Positions 22,783-35,600 of a stretch of DNA of 64,000 nt are shown here, piece after piece; positions within the stretch are counted from its first letter, which is position 1, and the number at the start of each line of letters is the position of its first letter. The DNA is from Adenophora triphylla var. japonica (Eukaryota > Streptophyta > Magnoliopsida > Asterales > Campanulaceae). Under the pieces are notes generated by a model that did not search any database, was not told where the DNA came from, and worked only from the letters and a program-made list of their open reading frames with translations. A program made the translations under genes and the position numbers. The DNA lies in the NCBI GenBank assembly GCA_022495995.1, contig JAFEMH010000938.1, positions 1 to 64,000 of the forward strand, written 5' to 3'.

Positions 22783-23775
22783 CTATTCAATTGCTTTCGA
22801 CATTGCAAAGTGTTGAACGGTGAAAATTGTTTTTGGTTCTTTTCCTCCTATTGATTTTACGAATTATTTGAGAAGGCAAACAAATGTTTCTGTCTTTTCA
22901 TTTGTTAAGAAAGCACAACCAAATATCACCGTGTTCAAATGGTTGTTCACCCCAACTATTGGTGCACAAATTAAATTATATTTATTTGTGTCATAAGTTG
23001 TATCAAACACAACAACATCCCAATACAATTCATAATCCTCCTTCATCATACCATCTCTCCAAAATAAAGTAATGAGTTTACTTTTTTTCCCCAAACTGCA
23101 TTTTGAAGTAGAATCCTTCATACTCAATTTAGCTTAGTCTATCAACTACAGTTTGTGCATCGCCCATTTCTATTTTTCCCATTCTCAATCTCTGTACAAA
23201 ATTAATATGATCTATTCTTGTATGCCCAACATATTCCTCCCCACCAGCTGTATTTGCTAAAACATTATATCCATCAGTTGGCTTGATGACAGCTTATTCA
23301 AATTGCTCTATTATTTTACCTTTAGCTTCTGATATTAATCTCTCACTACGCTTGAATTTGTTCCATTCTGACCTTGTCATCTCATGCTTGTGTTCAGTTA
23401 TGTGCCGTGCAACTTAATATAAGTATTTCTTATTTAATAACTTTACTTTTATAAGAGCTTGACAACTTGTCCTTTTATAAGGAGTTTTTTTTTTCTGTTC
23501 AATTTCCTCTTTGGGTTTTCAATTCGTTCCAATGGAGATGGAATCTCAATTTCACCGACTTCTAATGGAGCTGGAACATCAATTTCATTTCATGTTCCTT
23601 TTGTGTATCCTTGGCATTAACACATGAAATACTTATCTATTGGCATTGATGTTATCTTCGAGACATGTGGGTTTGTCATTTTTACACTAAATCCCAATGC
23701 ATTAGAATGATTCTTGTACAATTGATACAATTCTTTCCATGTCTTTGCTTTTATCCCCATCATAGTTGAAGTAAT
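22783..23775 (-). pseudogene. FAR1/FHY3-type MULE transposase remnant
   Basis: Read on -, the order matches a FAR1-family protein. The N-terminal region (KTWKELYQLYKNHSNALGFS near 23720) is followed by HEMTRSEWNKFKRSERLISE (about 23390-23330), GGEEYVGHTRIDHINFVQRL (about 23250-23190) and the MULE core DVVVFDTTYDTNKYNLICAP with VGVNNHLNTVIFGCAF (about 23010-22910). It ends at FVKSIGGKEPKTIFTVQHFA (about 22855-22795). Several stops and shifts break it. The first catalytic Asp is present (FDTTY). The position normally Asp in the TDQ motif is Val (TVQ). The third acidic residue is not reached. It could come from a domesticated FAR1 gene or a transposon; the repeats around it favour a transposon. 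Confidence 0.85.
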
Positions 23776-23814
23776 ATCAACATGACTTGCTGCAGATAAA
23801 ATAAAATTAGATTG

Positions 23815-24310
23815 ACAATAACACTGGCACTAGAGAAATATGTGCTTGCATATTATAATAGAAATACTAGCACTTTACAAACAATGGCATCTTTTTTCAA
23901 AAGCAAAGACTGTTATTAAACTAGTACATTCACTGACATATGTAATAACAAGCGTTGGCTTTTCAAAAAAGTAACACTGGCACTCCAAACATCACTCACC
24001 GGCACTTCAAATAACAAAGTAACACTGTCACTCCAAACAACACTCACTGGTACATATAATAAAAAAATCTGACACATTCAAAAACAAACATTGACACATT
24101 ATTAAACAAACATTGTACTACAAAACCAGTAAATATTAACACTGTTACATATAATAACAAACACTGGCACTTCACAAAAATAACACTGACACTTCAAAAA
24201 ATACTTACTGGTATTTCAAACAACAAACAATGGAACTACAAAAGTGTACTGTCATTATATAAAAAAACACTGGCATTATAAAATTGGATTATATGTTTCG
24301 TGATAATCAT
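23815..24310. repeat. CTGGCAC minisatellite, third block
   Basis: Degenerate units such as ACACTGGCACTCCAAAC, ACACTGTTACATATAATA and ACACTGGCACTTCACAAA lie upstream of the FAR1-like remnant. A shorter series is at 24955-25080. Confidence 0.65.
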
Positions 24311-24954
24311 CAACTACTTGAGGAATTTGATCAATTACATTACAGTAGCATTATCTGTAGTAATTCAATTATAATGTTAACTAATCAATTTTCGTGAGTG
24401 TACTGACACTTCGAGTAATGAAGAGTTCGAATAATTACCAGTTTCATCTTCAAATTCATGTAATCTCATCTTTAACCTAATCAAAAATCGAGTGTATTAA
24501 ATGAAACAATTAGGAATGATTGTAAATATCTCGATTGATAATCTATAACTAAGAAGTTGGTATAGTGAATTATATAGTACCTCAATCGACTGATACGAAA
24601 TGATTTTCACTTAAATTATGCTTTAGCTCAATGAATTTCTCTGTTGATGCGTAACTGTGTGTTTTACTGTGTGTGTTCTTTGTATTTGAGTTAATAAAAG
24701 GCGGTTCAATTTTATTAGTGAACCGGTCGTCCGGTTCAACACGCGTATTATAGATTTAAATCGAATCCAAAAACTATTTTTTTCATAACATTACAAAGTT
24801 TTTCATAAGAGCAATTCAAAAAAGATTAAAAAAAATGTTTTTCCTAGCATTTAAAAAAAGTGTTTTAAACAGGCATAGATATTTTCGCAAATAACCGAAA
24901 AGTTATTTAAAAGCACGTGGTCATATTTTTGTTAACAAAAAACAAGAACTTATC
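24311..24954. other. AT-rich spacer, no gene seen
   Basis: No convincing frame. A GC-rich inverted motif AACCGGTCGTCCGGTT lies at about 24721-24736 and could be part of a transposon end, but no partner was found. Confidence 0.4.
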
Positions 24955-25093
24955 AAAGGCTTATTGACACTTATAACACTATCCTCGACACTATTAACAC
25001 TAATATTGACACTTTTGAACAATATAACTAGCACTTTTTTAAGACTATAATTGCACTCTCCTTAACACACACACTCCAACTTTTTAACATATA

Positions 25094-25380
25094 CTCCCTC
25101 CGTTCCACGTGAATGTGGACTAACTTTTTGGGTGTGGGAATTAAGAAAAACTGATGTAAGAAAGAGAAAAAGTTAAATGTTGTGAGTATGAAAAATTAAA
25201 TAGGAGAGAGAATGAGTGGGAGGAATAGTGAGGAGAGAGAATGTTGTGAGTGTAAAAGTGAAGTAGGAGAGAGAATGAGTAGGTGAAATAGTAAATATTC
25301 TTTGCCATTTTGAGAAGTTTGCATTCACGTGGAACGGACCAAAATAGAAATAAGTTTGCATTCACGTGGGACGGAGGGAG
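25094..25380. mobile_element. Stowaway-type MITE (287 bp)
   Basis: Starts CTCCCTCCGTTCCACGTGAA and ends CACGTGGGACGGAGGGAG, with TA on both sides (25092-25093, 25381-25382). It lies inside the CTGGCAC repeat tract, splitting it. Confidence 0.88.
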
Positions 25381-25394
25381 TACTCGTAAACAGA

Positions 25395-25660
25395 CATTCT
25401 TTAACACTACCATCGACACTCTTTAACACATACATTGATCTCTTTAATACATACTCTTACACTCTTCAATATACATATTGACACTATTTGACACACATCG
25501 ACACTCCTTAAAACATGCACTGCACTTATTAACGAGTGTTAAAATTGCAAGTTTGGATGTCTAGAAGTGTCAATTTGTTTGTACTTTATAAGTCTCAACA
25601 TGGAAGGGATGACTGACATTTATAACATTAGCACTGGCACTGCATGTGTTTTGGAATAAC
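25395..25660. repeat. GACACT-type minisatellite, last block
   Basis: Diverged units (CATCGACACTCTTTAACAC, TTGACACTATTTGACACAC, TAGCACTGGCACTGC) continue the series beyond the MITE and end near 25660. Confidence 0.55.
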
Positions 25661-25844
25661 TGATTTTTTTAGACCAACTATTTGAATAATTAGTAGTTGT
25701 TTAAAAAAAAAATGGATCAAAATTCAATCAAACTAATCACTAAAAAAAGGGACAATTTTATGTAGAACTGACAAAGTTTGCACAATATTTGTATATCTTA
25801 CATTAAAATTATTTTCTGAAAATGAAAATGTTATGCATAATACA

Positions 25845-26460
25845 ACAACAACAACAACAACAACAACAATAACAAAGCCTTAGTCCGAAAATAATTTGGG
25901 ACGGCTAACATAAATCCTCATATGTCATTATGAAAGGAAAAAAAAAATAGTGATAATAAAAGAGTAAATATATAATAGATAAAAAAAAACATCAACCCTA
26001 ATCCAAGTTTGCTTGTGTCTTTCCCTACCCTCGCCATTTTATCACTTCTCCACTATTCAGACCTTTTAACCGGTGCATCACTTGGTCTCCGTATCACATG
26101 ACCAAACAAACTTAAACGATTCTTCCTCATTTTATCCTTAATGGGTGCAACTTCTAATTTACCCCTGCTTACCTCATTCCTCAATTGATCATTCATTATA
26201 TACCTACACATCCATCTTAGTATACGCATGTCCGCTACATTCATATTTTGAACGTGACACTGTTTCACGACCCAACATTCAGTGCCATAAAGCAGTGCCG
26301 GCCTAATTACCGTGCGGCATAATTTCCCTTTAATTTATGGGGCATTCCGGGATCACATAAAAACCCTGTGGTACTCTTACACTTCAACCAACCTGCCATA
26401 ATCCTATAAACCACATCTCCATTTAATTTTTCATCTTTTTGGATAATAGATCCAAGATAG
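25845..26460 (-). mobile_element. RTE-type LINE 3' fragment
   Basis: On - the C-terminal part of a LINE reverse transcriptase is readable in pieces: RFCYLGSIIQKDEKLNGDV (near 26450), HKLKGNYAAR (about 26340), then MNVADMRILRWMCRYIMND and LSLFGHVIRRPSDAPVKRSE (26268-26053). This region follows the catalytic domain in RTE-type plant LINEs. The 3' end (25845-25910) has the TTAGCC, TTGGGAC, AAGGCTTTG words and a (GTT)n tail. It is 5'-truncated and frameshifted, so dead. Confidence 0.85.
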
Positions 26461-26840
26461 CAAAAATGATACGCATAATAAGAAAAAAAATGATTTACAA
26501 TTTTTGAGAACATTCTATTGGTTTTAAAGAGGGATAGATCAGTACAGAAGGAAGCTGGTTTGAAGAAAAGAAAAGAGAGATAATACATAGCCATTCTCAG
26601 TAGATTGATTATTTCAGCAGACTACAAGGTATGCCAAAAATTACCCTTTAACCCCAAAACTGGAATCTTGTTATTGTACATCAACGAGAAAAAAAAAACA
26701 GTATTAAGTTATACCAATTTTACACTATCATCCTGCCCAGTCTACTAATGTTTGTCCATCATGTTACTGTTTTTCCCATTCTCTTCTTTACTAGCTGCAA
26801 GAGCAAGATTGTGAAATCGAATCCCATTTTTAATCAGTCA

Positions 26841-29077
26841 TCAGCGCGATCCCTCGAGTCCCAGCCTCGCATTTATCCACACGCAAACCTCGTCCATCTC
26901 CTTGGGAACTGTGTAATGCCCAAGCCTGAAGAAATTACGAACCAACATGTTCAAAAAACTAGTCTTCTAATACCGAAGTAAATATGAGGTCGTAACAGAA
27001 ATGGGGAAATAAGAGTAATTTATAGTTTTATACCCTTCGTAGGTTTTGAATGTAAGGTATCGAAATCCAGATGAGGTCAAGAACTGTGTTGACTTCTCTC
27101 CGTATTTGTAAGGTACAACTTCATCACCTGCAATGAAACGGAAGTTTTAAGTAAACACCTGGCTCATCATTTTTTTACTTTTCTGATAAAAAATGAATAA
27201 TAATGGACCATAAAGAAAAGAAAAAGTACGTACAGACTCCATGACAAAGCAAAATTGGCAAGGATGCAGCTCGTCTTGCAGCCTCGTTTGATCCTTCTAT
27301 CTTGTTTCTCAAACTCCTGCAGGTTCGGGGTAGTTAATATCGTATACAATAATATATGGGTATAGAAGGGAAGAGGTGATTGTTTGTATAGGTAATACAG
27401 TACCTTGAACCAGGAAGCCAACCACTTAGACCAACAATTGCCCTCAAGTTAATAGGGTAAGAGTTGCCATTCCCATATTTACCCTGTGCAAAGCAAGTTG
27501 CAGAGTAAAGGGCAGTTGCAGCACCCATACTAAAGCCACCAATACCAAGTTTAACTGTTGAATTAAGAGATATTCATAATTAAGCAAACAGATTAAATCA
27601 TTTCACACCCCATTGACGGTATCAATACGTAGTCAATCATCAAATGGTGAAGTCGAGAGAGAGAGAGAGAGAGAGAGAGAAACATACCATCAGCAGGCTC
27701 AGTTGAGAGCAAGTTTGCAATGTGGGCTACAGAAGCATCTAAGCCTTCTACATCATCAGGGCCATCTTCTGAAAGCTCTCCAACATCAAACCCTGGTACA
27801 TAATGTAAATTATTCTTCAATCAGTTTCACGAGCATCAGACAATAGTACAGTATTCCTTTTAACAGAGTTCTATTTTCAGTCTTACATGCAGCGCAGGGG
27901 AATCCTCCAAGTAGAGCCACTGGACGAGTAGGAGCAGTTGGGCATATCCATTTAATCTGCAAAAAATAAAAATAAAAAATCTTGGATGAGAATACGAAAG
28001 CACAAACAAGAAGAAAGATGAGTAAGAAATGGCCACTCTGCAAGAAGTGATCCCTAACAAGCGTTAAAGCTCAAAGGTAAATTGAAACATATCCTTACAT
28101 TTTGAAGCGGTAGGTTGTCCAAGAGCTGTGACCAGCTGCAATGTGAATAACAGAACCAAATCAGCAAGGATTTATGCCTTGTTTTACATAAGCAAACAGA
28201 CACGATAGTTACATAAAGGGAGGTGTATATATATATTTTTTTTTTTCAGAAATCTGTAAATTTTGTGTTAAGTAGAAAATAGAATGAGACATGAAGTAAA
28301 AACATACAAGAAAAAGATTCATCTATACTACTGATTTCACGTTGCTGCTTTCCTCATTAACCCCTTAAGGAAAAGGGGGAACAAGTGGTATCATCATTTT
28401 ACGATGCTCCTACTTTCTCCCATCATCTCGATTGAAACAAGATTCTCAACATAAAAATATTAAAGCCTGTAAGCACTATTTAACACTCAACGCATTTGTT
28501 AAGCCGCTACGTTGACATTCTCCTAAAAAATCTCATTATTCTGTTCTTTAGGAACAAGAAAGTCGTCCCTTTAATTAGAAAGTATATACCCTTACTGTGG
28601 GGTGAAAACAAAAGAGTTGAATCCATTGTTGCCAACCAAGCCAGAAATAATCCGTTCAACTTACACAAATTCAAATGATCAAATCCCAAAGACAATAAAA
28701 TGTTCAAATAGTTTCTATTGCAATTCAGTGTCAGACCGTACAAAAACATGGAGTAGCTACATATTAACTCAAAAGATTAACAGTGAGATTGCTTTAGAAC
28801 AATGATAAGAAGGGCATATTTTACAAGGAAAGAATGGAATAGCATTTAACTTTACCTTGAGCCGTTATCGCCAAGGCCATGCAGCCAAACTATTGTAGCT
28901 TGGTGCTTACCCTTTGGCCTCACCACGTACGTCCTTCCAAACTCAAAAGCTCTTCTAGCTGTTCTATTGCCTGAATCATTTAGTAAATTCATCAAACGCT
29001 TTATATGCACCAATCATCAAACAAAAACTAAGAATTCAAAACTAACCAGAACCTGTAGAAGAATTCGAATAACTCAT
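26841..29077 (-). CDS. Acyl-protein thioesterase / carboxylesterase-like hydrolase
   Basis: Alpha/beta hydrolase of the acyl-protein thioesterase (LYPLA) family; members remove S-acyl groups from proteins or hydrolyse small esters in the cytosol. Nine exons on -: 29077-29047, 28970-28856, 28135-28099, 27956-27887, 27792-27688, 27554-27404, 27316-27234, 27127-27034 and 26925-26841, all GT-AG and phase-consistent, giving 256 residues. The start MSYSNSSTGSGNRTARR matches plant homologues. IVWLHGLGDNGSSW carries the oxyanion loop. The triad is Ser128 in GGFSMGAATALYS, Asp199 in HGVCDEVVPYKYG and His232 in GLGHYTVP. Plant-type insertions (YGNGNSYPINLRAIVGLSGW, IEGSNEAARRAASLP) are present. It ends GLEGSR. 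No signal peptide or membrane segment is seen. This gene is intact, unlike GRXS15 and PWP2. Confidence 0.95.
27656..27680. repeat. (GA)n microsatellite in a thioesterase intron
   Basis: About twelve GA dinucleotides lie just beyond the 3' border of exon 5 (donor at 27687) on -. Confidence 0.9.
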
Positions 29078-30847
29078 CCTCTTGGCTTTTTTTTTGTTTT
29101 TTTTTGGAGAAAATGCAAATGCACTAACTAAGAGTACACCACCTGATGTAGTAATTTCTAAGGAGAAGTGTTGCTGCAATGAAGAAAAAGCATTGAGGGC
29201 AATATCTATTTATAGGCAAAATAATTGACAGAGTAAAACTTGGGAAAATGGAATAAAAACAGGTGAATATTCAACACTAGCCAGGACTATGAATGTGTGA
29301 ACCAGCTGCATAAGGTGCCAAAAACATGAAAAGGGAGAAAAGCATCCATGAAAAGGAAAGTAAAAGCGAGTAATCTTTTTCACAAGCAGTAAGAAAGGGA
29401 AGGGAGGAATCAAAGCAGAAGAACACAGAGAGCACAATTTATTCAGTAATCAAGCATGGAGGGCTCTGGATTTACAACATTATACAGAGAATCTAATGCT
29501 GGCGGTGCCATTTAAATAAAGTAAAACCACCCAAAAGACTACAACTCAAGAATATTACTGAAAAAATTGAAAGAACAATCCAATTTGGTAAAAAAGATAA
29601 TATCTTTCTCTTATTTCAATATTTGTTTATGTATTTCTTGATGATTGATGGATACCCATTATCTTGAAAGTGAAGTTTTCAGCTGTCCAACTTATCATTA
29701 TCATTAGCATAAACTCTCCAATAGGAGAACATTCAAGAATTATAAATAAGTATATACATAGATATACATATATATATGACCTTGTTTGCTTGCCACTCAC
29801 TACAATTTTGATGATTTATAAGGTCTGAGGATTCATAATTACAAGGGTTTTGTTTGTTTGTAGTGACTGGAGACTCTACAAGCAGGATAGTGAGTCCAAA
29901 GCTGCATCCGTGCACTCAAGACCTAACCCCTTACCAATTTTCAATTCTTTTTCTCTATTTTCACTGGTGTAATAATATTTTCCATTAACATTTGGATCCA
30001 AAACCTCCAATTTTGTATGGTTTTTTGTTAACTCCTTTGGCCTGCGGTTAAGATTTAGCCACGTTAGATTTCACTTACTATGGTGAAATGAGTTTGATAG
30101 TTTGTGGGGTCCGCCAAACATTATCCCAATTAAATTGATTTTTTTGTCAACTTAGTTGAACTTCAACCAAAATTTTTTTGAAATTCTAAAAATTATGATT
30201 GATACACAATTAAAAATAATATTAGTAACCAATTTTAAATTTTATGAAGATAGTTAAAATTTTAAAAATTTTTCTATCAAAGTTTTATCAAGCAGTCAAA
30301 AAATATAAAAATATAGTAATATTTATTTGGGATGAATGAAGTTAGTAAGTATTTCCTTAGTTTTCTTTTTGTTATTTTTTTAAATCACTTCCTTATTTGT
30401 TTAAAATCGCCATCTTTTAAAATGAAATAAAAATATGTGTCATTTACCTGTTTAGCTTGGAATTATTCTTTGTGAATTGTGATGGAGGACAACTAAATTT
30501 TAAAAGGAACTTTACCCAAATGTATAATTTATTTCATTTCAAAGTATATATGCTTAACTCAACTCTCAACTACGGTTAAACCGTCCATACTAGTATGAAC
30601 CAATATTTGTAATTAGAGGTAATTTATTCTCCATTTTAAATTTCTTTTTAGCATAAATTTGCCACCTTTAATAGTATTGTAAGCGGCCGGTCAATCAGAT
30701 GAATATGAAAATTCTGTATGATTTCAAAAAAAATAAAAATAGGAACGAAAATATAACCTTCATATGAAAAAAAATAATTTTTCATACAACTTTTATATGA
30801 AAATAAAATCAAATAGTGAACACTTAGCATGTGAAAAAATAATAATA
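29078..30847. other. Upstream region of the thioesterase and AT-rich intergenic DNA
   Basis: A poly-T/A tract (29090-29106) lies in the likely 5' UTR or promoter on -. The rest to 30847 is AT-rich, with no reading frame or recognisable element. Confidence 0.45.
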
Positions 30848-31021
30848 CTCCCTCCGTCTTCAAGAGTCCTATTTCCCTTTTTGGTCCGTACCAAACTAAA
30901 CTAAGAGTCCCATTCCATAAATGACAAATTTTGAACCGTGTTTCGAATATTTATACCCTTATAATGTAAATATATTTAAAATATATATATATATATATAT
31001 ATATATTTACATTATAAGGGT

Positions 31022-31057
<36 letters not shown>

Positions 31058-31259
31058 CATTATGCCCTTATAATGTTAACATATTTACAAAAAAAACAAT
31101 CAAAAAGAGAGGGATAGATTAAATGTTTTAACTTTACATTATCTCTCCTCTAATCTTCTACCCACTTGTAATTCTTTATTAATTTTTTAAAGATTTTCTT
31201 AAGGAACGTGAAATACTACCATAGAACCCTCCTTGAAGAGGGAAGAGGGACGGAGGGAG
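30848..31259. mobile_element. Stowaway-like MITE with AT-tract palindrome
   Basis: Ends CTCCCTCCGTCTTCAAGAG and GGGACGGAGGGAG, flanked by TA. The interior shares AAGAGTCC, CCATTCCATAAATG and CTTATAATGTAAATATATTT with the elements at 31681 and 35989, defining one family. At 30955-31021 ACCCTTATAATGTAAATATA is inverted around an (AT)n run, and a poly-T of about 30 bases follows. Confidence 0.8.
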
Positions 31260-31680
31260 TATTAGTCATTGATTGAAACTGAGGAAATACGTGGCACAAA
31301 CCGGGACAACAACACCAATCCGCAGTTCATATTATCTTTTTAAATGAAACTTTATAGTGGTCGTTCTTTTTCATTCCTTTAGGGTGAGTAAATTAAGGAC
31401 TAACTTTTAGTTTTAGGGGCATTTGTCAACTCCTACCCTACCTCCCACTCATCAAGAATCATTCTTGTTAATTACAAAAAGATTTGATACTTTTGTTTGT
31501 GCCTACTTTCTTTAATTTTCTAAACTGAAGTGAGGTGACACTTATATGTTATTGGCACTAAGGCGTTAATACTTCACCTGAGAACTCCATTGCTAGGATC
31601 GATAGTAGAGATCCCCAAATAATTTTGACAATGATCTCAGAATCACTCAACCAATGTCAACATTTTCAAAGTAAGAAATA

Positions 31681-31900
31681 CTCCCTCCGTCCACTTCAAG
31701 AGTCCTACTTTTCCTTTTGATCCATCTCAGACTAAGAGTCTTATTCCATAAATGACAAATTTTGAACAATATTTCAAATATTTATACCCTTATAATAATG
31801 TAAATATATTTTAGAAATAACAATCATTATGCCATTATAATATTAACGTATTTACAAAAAAAACCAATAAAAAAAGAGGGGGAAAGATTAAAACTATTGG
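31681..31900. mobile_element. Truncated MITE, same family as 30848
   Basis: Begins CTCCCTCCGTCCACTTCAAG after TA and follows the family consensus to about 31900, then loses it. The right terminal repeat is missing. Confidence 0.65.
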
Positions 31901-32614
31901 TACTTGCATTAAAAGTTTGTTTGATGCGCAAACTTTTACAGAAAAAAGTAGGGCCATAATTCAACTTGAAAAGAATATGGTGAGTTGCCAGAAATAGCTA
32001 ATAAGTTGTGGTATGGTACCAAAAATTGATAGGAAAATCAATGTTTAGAATAATCAAAAAAAAAAGTTTATTGATTGATTGAGTGGAAATATATGCTCCG
32101 AAAAAGATGAAAGGAATAAAATTGTTGCTAAATGTCGAAATATTTCTGCATCGAGTAATTGTCTTTTATTATTCCAATTGGAAATAAAAGAAAACAATGT
32201 TATACCTTCTGCAGATGCGTTTTGCTTAGGAACTTTCTCTATTCCAAAATTTCTGAGTAAAAAAAAAAAAAAAAACAATGAAAAGTTGTTACAAGGCAAG
32301 TAATAATTACATAAAAAGATAAGACTAAAGCTGACAATCAAATTTTCAATTAGCCAACTTATTCTCCATCAATTAACTATGGGATGCATTGAAGAAACGC
32401 AACGGCATCCATAATTCCAATAAACAGCCTGCCCGTAGTTGAAATTCACAAAGAAAAAGAATAGGTGTGTTCCAGTATGCCCAAAAACACGACAGTGATT
32501 ATACAGAAACAAAGAAATAAAAAAAACACAGAAATCCTGGAGCTGCAGAATATACTCGGCATTGTCTCATCATCTCACCAGATCTTATTCCAGTAGACAA
32601 GCAGCAAGCTGCTT
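31901..32614. other. Downstream region of COX5b, no gene seen
   Basis: AT-rich sequence with poly-A (32048-32065, 32260-32276). The last 100-150 bases before 32615 are presumably the COX5b 3' UTR. Confidence 0.45.
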
Positions 32615-35600
32615 TCAATGATGGTGATCATCTTCATCATCATGCCCATCTGGAGGTCCTCCTGGGCCTACCACTTCCAACTGTAATTCAACGGGAGGAA
32701 AAAAAATTAAGAACCTGATCCAAAAAAATTGCTTTTTTGCAAGTAAACTTTTTAAGCATTTTTATACATTTCCGTATATTGTCCTCTCATTTGTCTTCTT
32801 GCCATTGCACTCTTTTTAAGAATACCAATTTTCATTCCAACCTTTCATCAGAGCATTTTGGGAATATCAATCAAGTTTATACTCTATTTTTAGAAGTATA
32901 TCTCTTTGATAGGACAGACAGAAGAGGAAAGTGCCACTTTTGGGGGAAACTGAGGGAGTAACAGACAAGTTTATGTTTATGTTCATGTTCATATTACTAT
33001 TACATATAGTGTAAATCAACAGAACTGAAGTGAGAATCACTGGAGAGGAGCTTGTAATGAATTTCATGGCTAATCCAAGACTTGATGTCCAACTAAAAAC
33101 CTTAAATGATGCTTCCCAATTCAGGTGGTATAATTAAATTAGATTCTGATGGGTTGACAATAATATCTCAAACGCAGATACTGACATTATGCAACTCATA
33201 GGGAGAGGATGGGTTTGGAATCTTGGTCTCTCCATCCAAGTAACCACTCTTTCCTTCCACTTCTTCTCATCACAAACTCACCCCCTTAAAAAAGTATTAT
33301 CTACCTGTCCTTAACTTTCTAGTATACTCCCTCCATCCCATCCGAAAAGGCACAAAATGGGCCTTGCATGGGAATTAAGCAGTGTATAGTGGAGTAAGTG
33401 TTGTGAGTATGAAAAATGAGATAGGAGAGAGAATGTGGGGTAGGGAATATTAAGTGGATAGTTATTGTGAGTATGACAAGTGGGTCTCATGAATAAAGAA
33501 GTACTCCCTCCGTCCCGGACCTACATGCCTAGTTTGACTTTTCACGTAAATTAAGGAGAGAGTATTATATTGAAAGTGTTGTGAGTGTGAAATAAAATAG
33601 GAGAGAGAATGAGTGGGGGAATAGTAAATTATAATGGTGTTGTGAGTATTAAAATAATGTAGGAGAGAGAATGAGTGGAGGGAATAGTAAAGATTCCTTT
33701 CGATTTTAGGAAATGTGCACGTAGGTTTGGGACGCCCAAAATGGAAACTGTGCACGTAGGTATGGGACGGAGGGAGTATTAAAAAGTTTCCATTTTGGGA
33801 GTGTGCCTTTTTTAAATGGGACACCAAAATGGAATTTTGTGCCTTTTCGAGTGGGACGGAGAGAGTATATTTTTTTTACAAGTTCAATAATTATTCAAGC
33901 ACATGCACACATACGCATACAATATATACTCTCTTCGTCCTGAAAAGTGTCTCACTTTGACTTTTATGGGCAACTCAATGAAGCTTTGACCACAATTTTA
34001 TAAAAATCTAGCTATTCAATGCAATTCTAAAAATTGTTATTGATTCACCATTAAGAATTTTATCAATCACAATTTATAGAATTACTTGGGGATAATTATA
34101 TTTTCATAAAATTATGGTCAAAGTTCGATTGAGTTGATCATCAAAGTAAAGTGAGACAAATATTTTGGAATGGAGGGAGTATTTAATAACTTCTCATAAA
34201 CATAATAAGAATTAAAATTAAAATTAAAACTAAGCTAGATGCACACACATGGTGTGCGCATAGTACAAGAAATAACTAAAGCTTGGCAAGTACTCATCTT
34301 GAGACACACCTCCAAGGGTTAGTGTCGATTAAATCACTACCCTAGACAGTATCACCACCCCCAGACATAGTAGTTAGTCAAAGGCGAAAGGCGAAAGGCG
34401 AGAGGCGGGCGAGACGTATCGAGAAGAGGCGAGAGGCGGGCCGCAAAAAGGCGAGCAAGCCGTAAAATAGTAAACAATAACAGTAATATTTATATATACA
34501 TGCACGTATAATCAAAGCTTAAAATAAGAATAAAGGAAATTCTAAGACAAAGTCGAATGAGTTTTAAATTACGAAGTTCAAATTTACCAAACAAGTACTA
34601 GTTTAAGAAATTGAAGATGAAAAAAAGGAAAAGAAAACATAGGCTCCCAATTAATGGGGTTAAAAAAGGAAAAGGAAATTGCAAAATTTAAATTTTAACT
34701 GATTAGGAAGTTAAAAAAACTGGGCAGCTCGGTGCACAAAGCATTTCTGCACAGCGAGGGTCCGGGGAAGGGTGACAAGGTTTAAATGTAGGCAAACCTT
34801 ACCTTGCATATGAAAAAAGAAATGACACAGCATTGCAGACCGAGGCCCTTCGTTCTGTCGTCAGGAAGGAGAAGAAAAGAACACAGGAGAAGAAAAGAGT
34901 GAAAAGTAAAAAAGGGAAAAGGAGAAAACACATATTAAAAGGGTCGTCAACATCTTCCTGAGTTCGTCACTGTCGCAGTCTTCAATTCGTTGAATTGCCC
35001 AGAGTCGCACTTGACTTGCAGTCTAGCGGCTTATTTTTCTTGATCACTGTATAAGAAATTAGAGTTTTCTACTTTTTCTTAATTTACTGGCCCTTCCCAA
35101 AGACGACGTTGCTATACTTGCCAAAACAACGCAATAAATGGTACAACGACATGCCCGGGTTAAAAATAGCCTTGAACACCTTTGAAAAAAGGCGTCGCCT
35201 TTACGCCTCTCGCCTATCTACAAAAGGTGTACGCTTCTCGCAAAAGGCTACCACTTGCCTGGCTGGCCGGAGAAAGCCGACTACCACCAAAGGCGACGAA
35301 AAAGGTGAGGCAGGCGACACCTTTGACAACTATGCCCCCAGATACCCCCCCCCACACACACACACACACACACAGAAAAAAAAAATCTCCCTTCATCCCT
35401 AAATGGAAGACCATTTTTGACAGAGACATTTGAAAAAATGGTTTTTAAGCACTGTAATAGTTTAAGTACATATTACATAAACACCCTAAATGATCTCACT
35501 TTATGACACATGATTGTAAGTGTGGTCTATAACATAATGATTGGTAAGGGAAGATTTTATTATTTTTGGAAATGGACATGCATTTAGGAACATGGGGAGT

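Noticed and set aside
24721..24736. AACCGGTCGTCCGGTT as terminal repeat of the FAR1-type element, paired with 18771-18800
   Set aside because: Only a few shared words (CGGTTCA, CGGAC); no alignable inverted repeat or target duplication.
35109..35402. 97-codon frame in COX5b intron 5
   Set aside because: Lies mostly in the AGGCG-rich transposon end and a (CA)n run; composition comes from the repeats.
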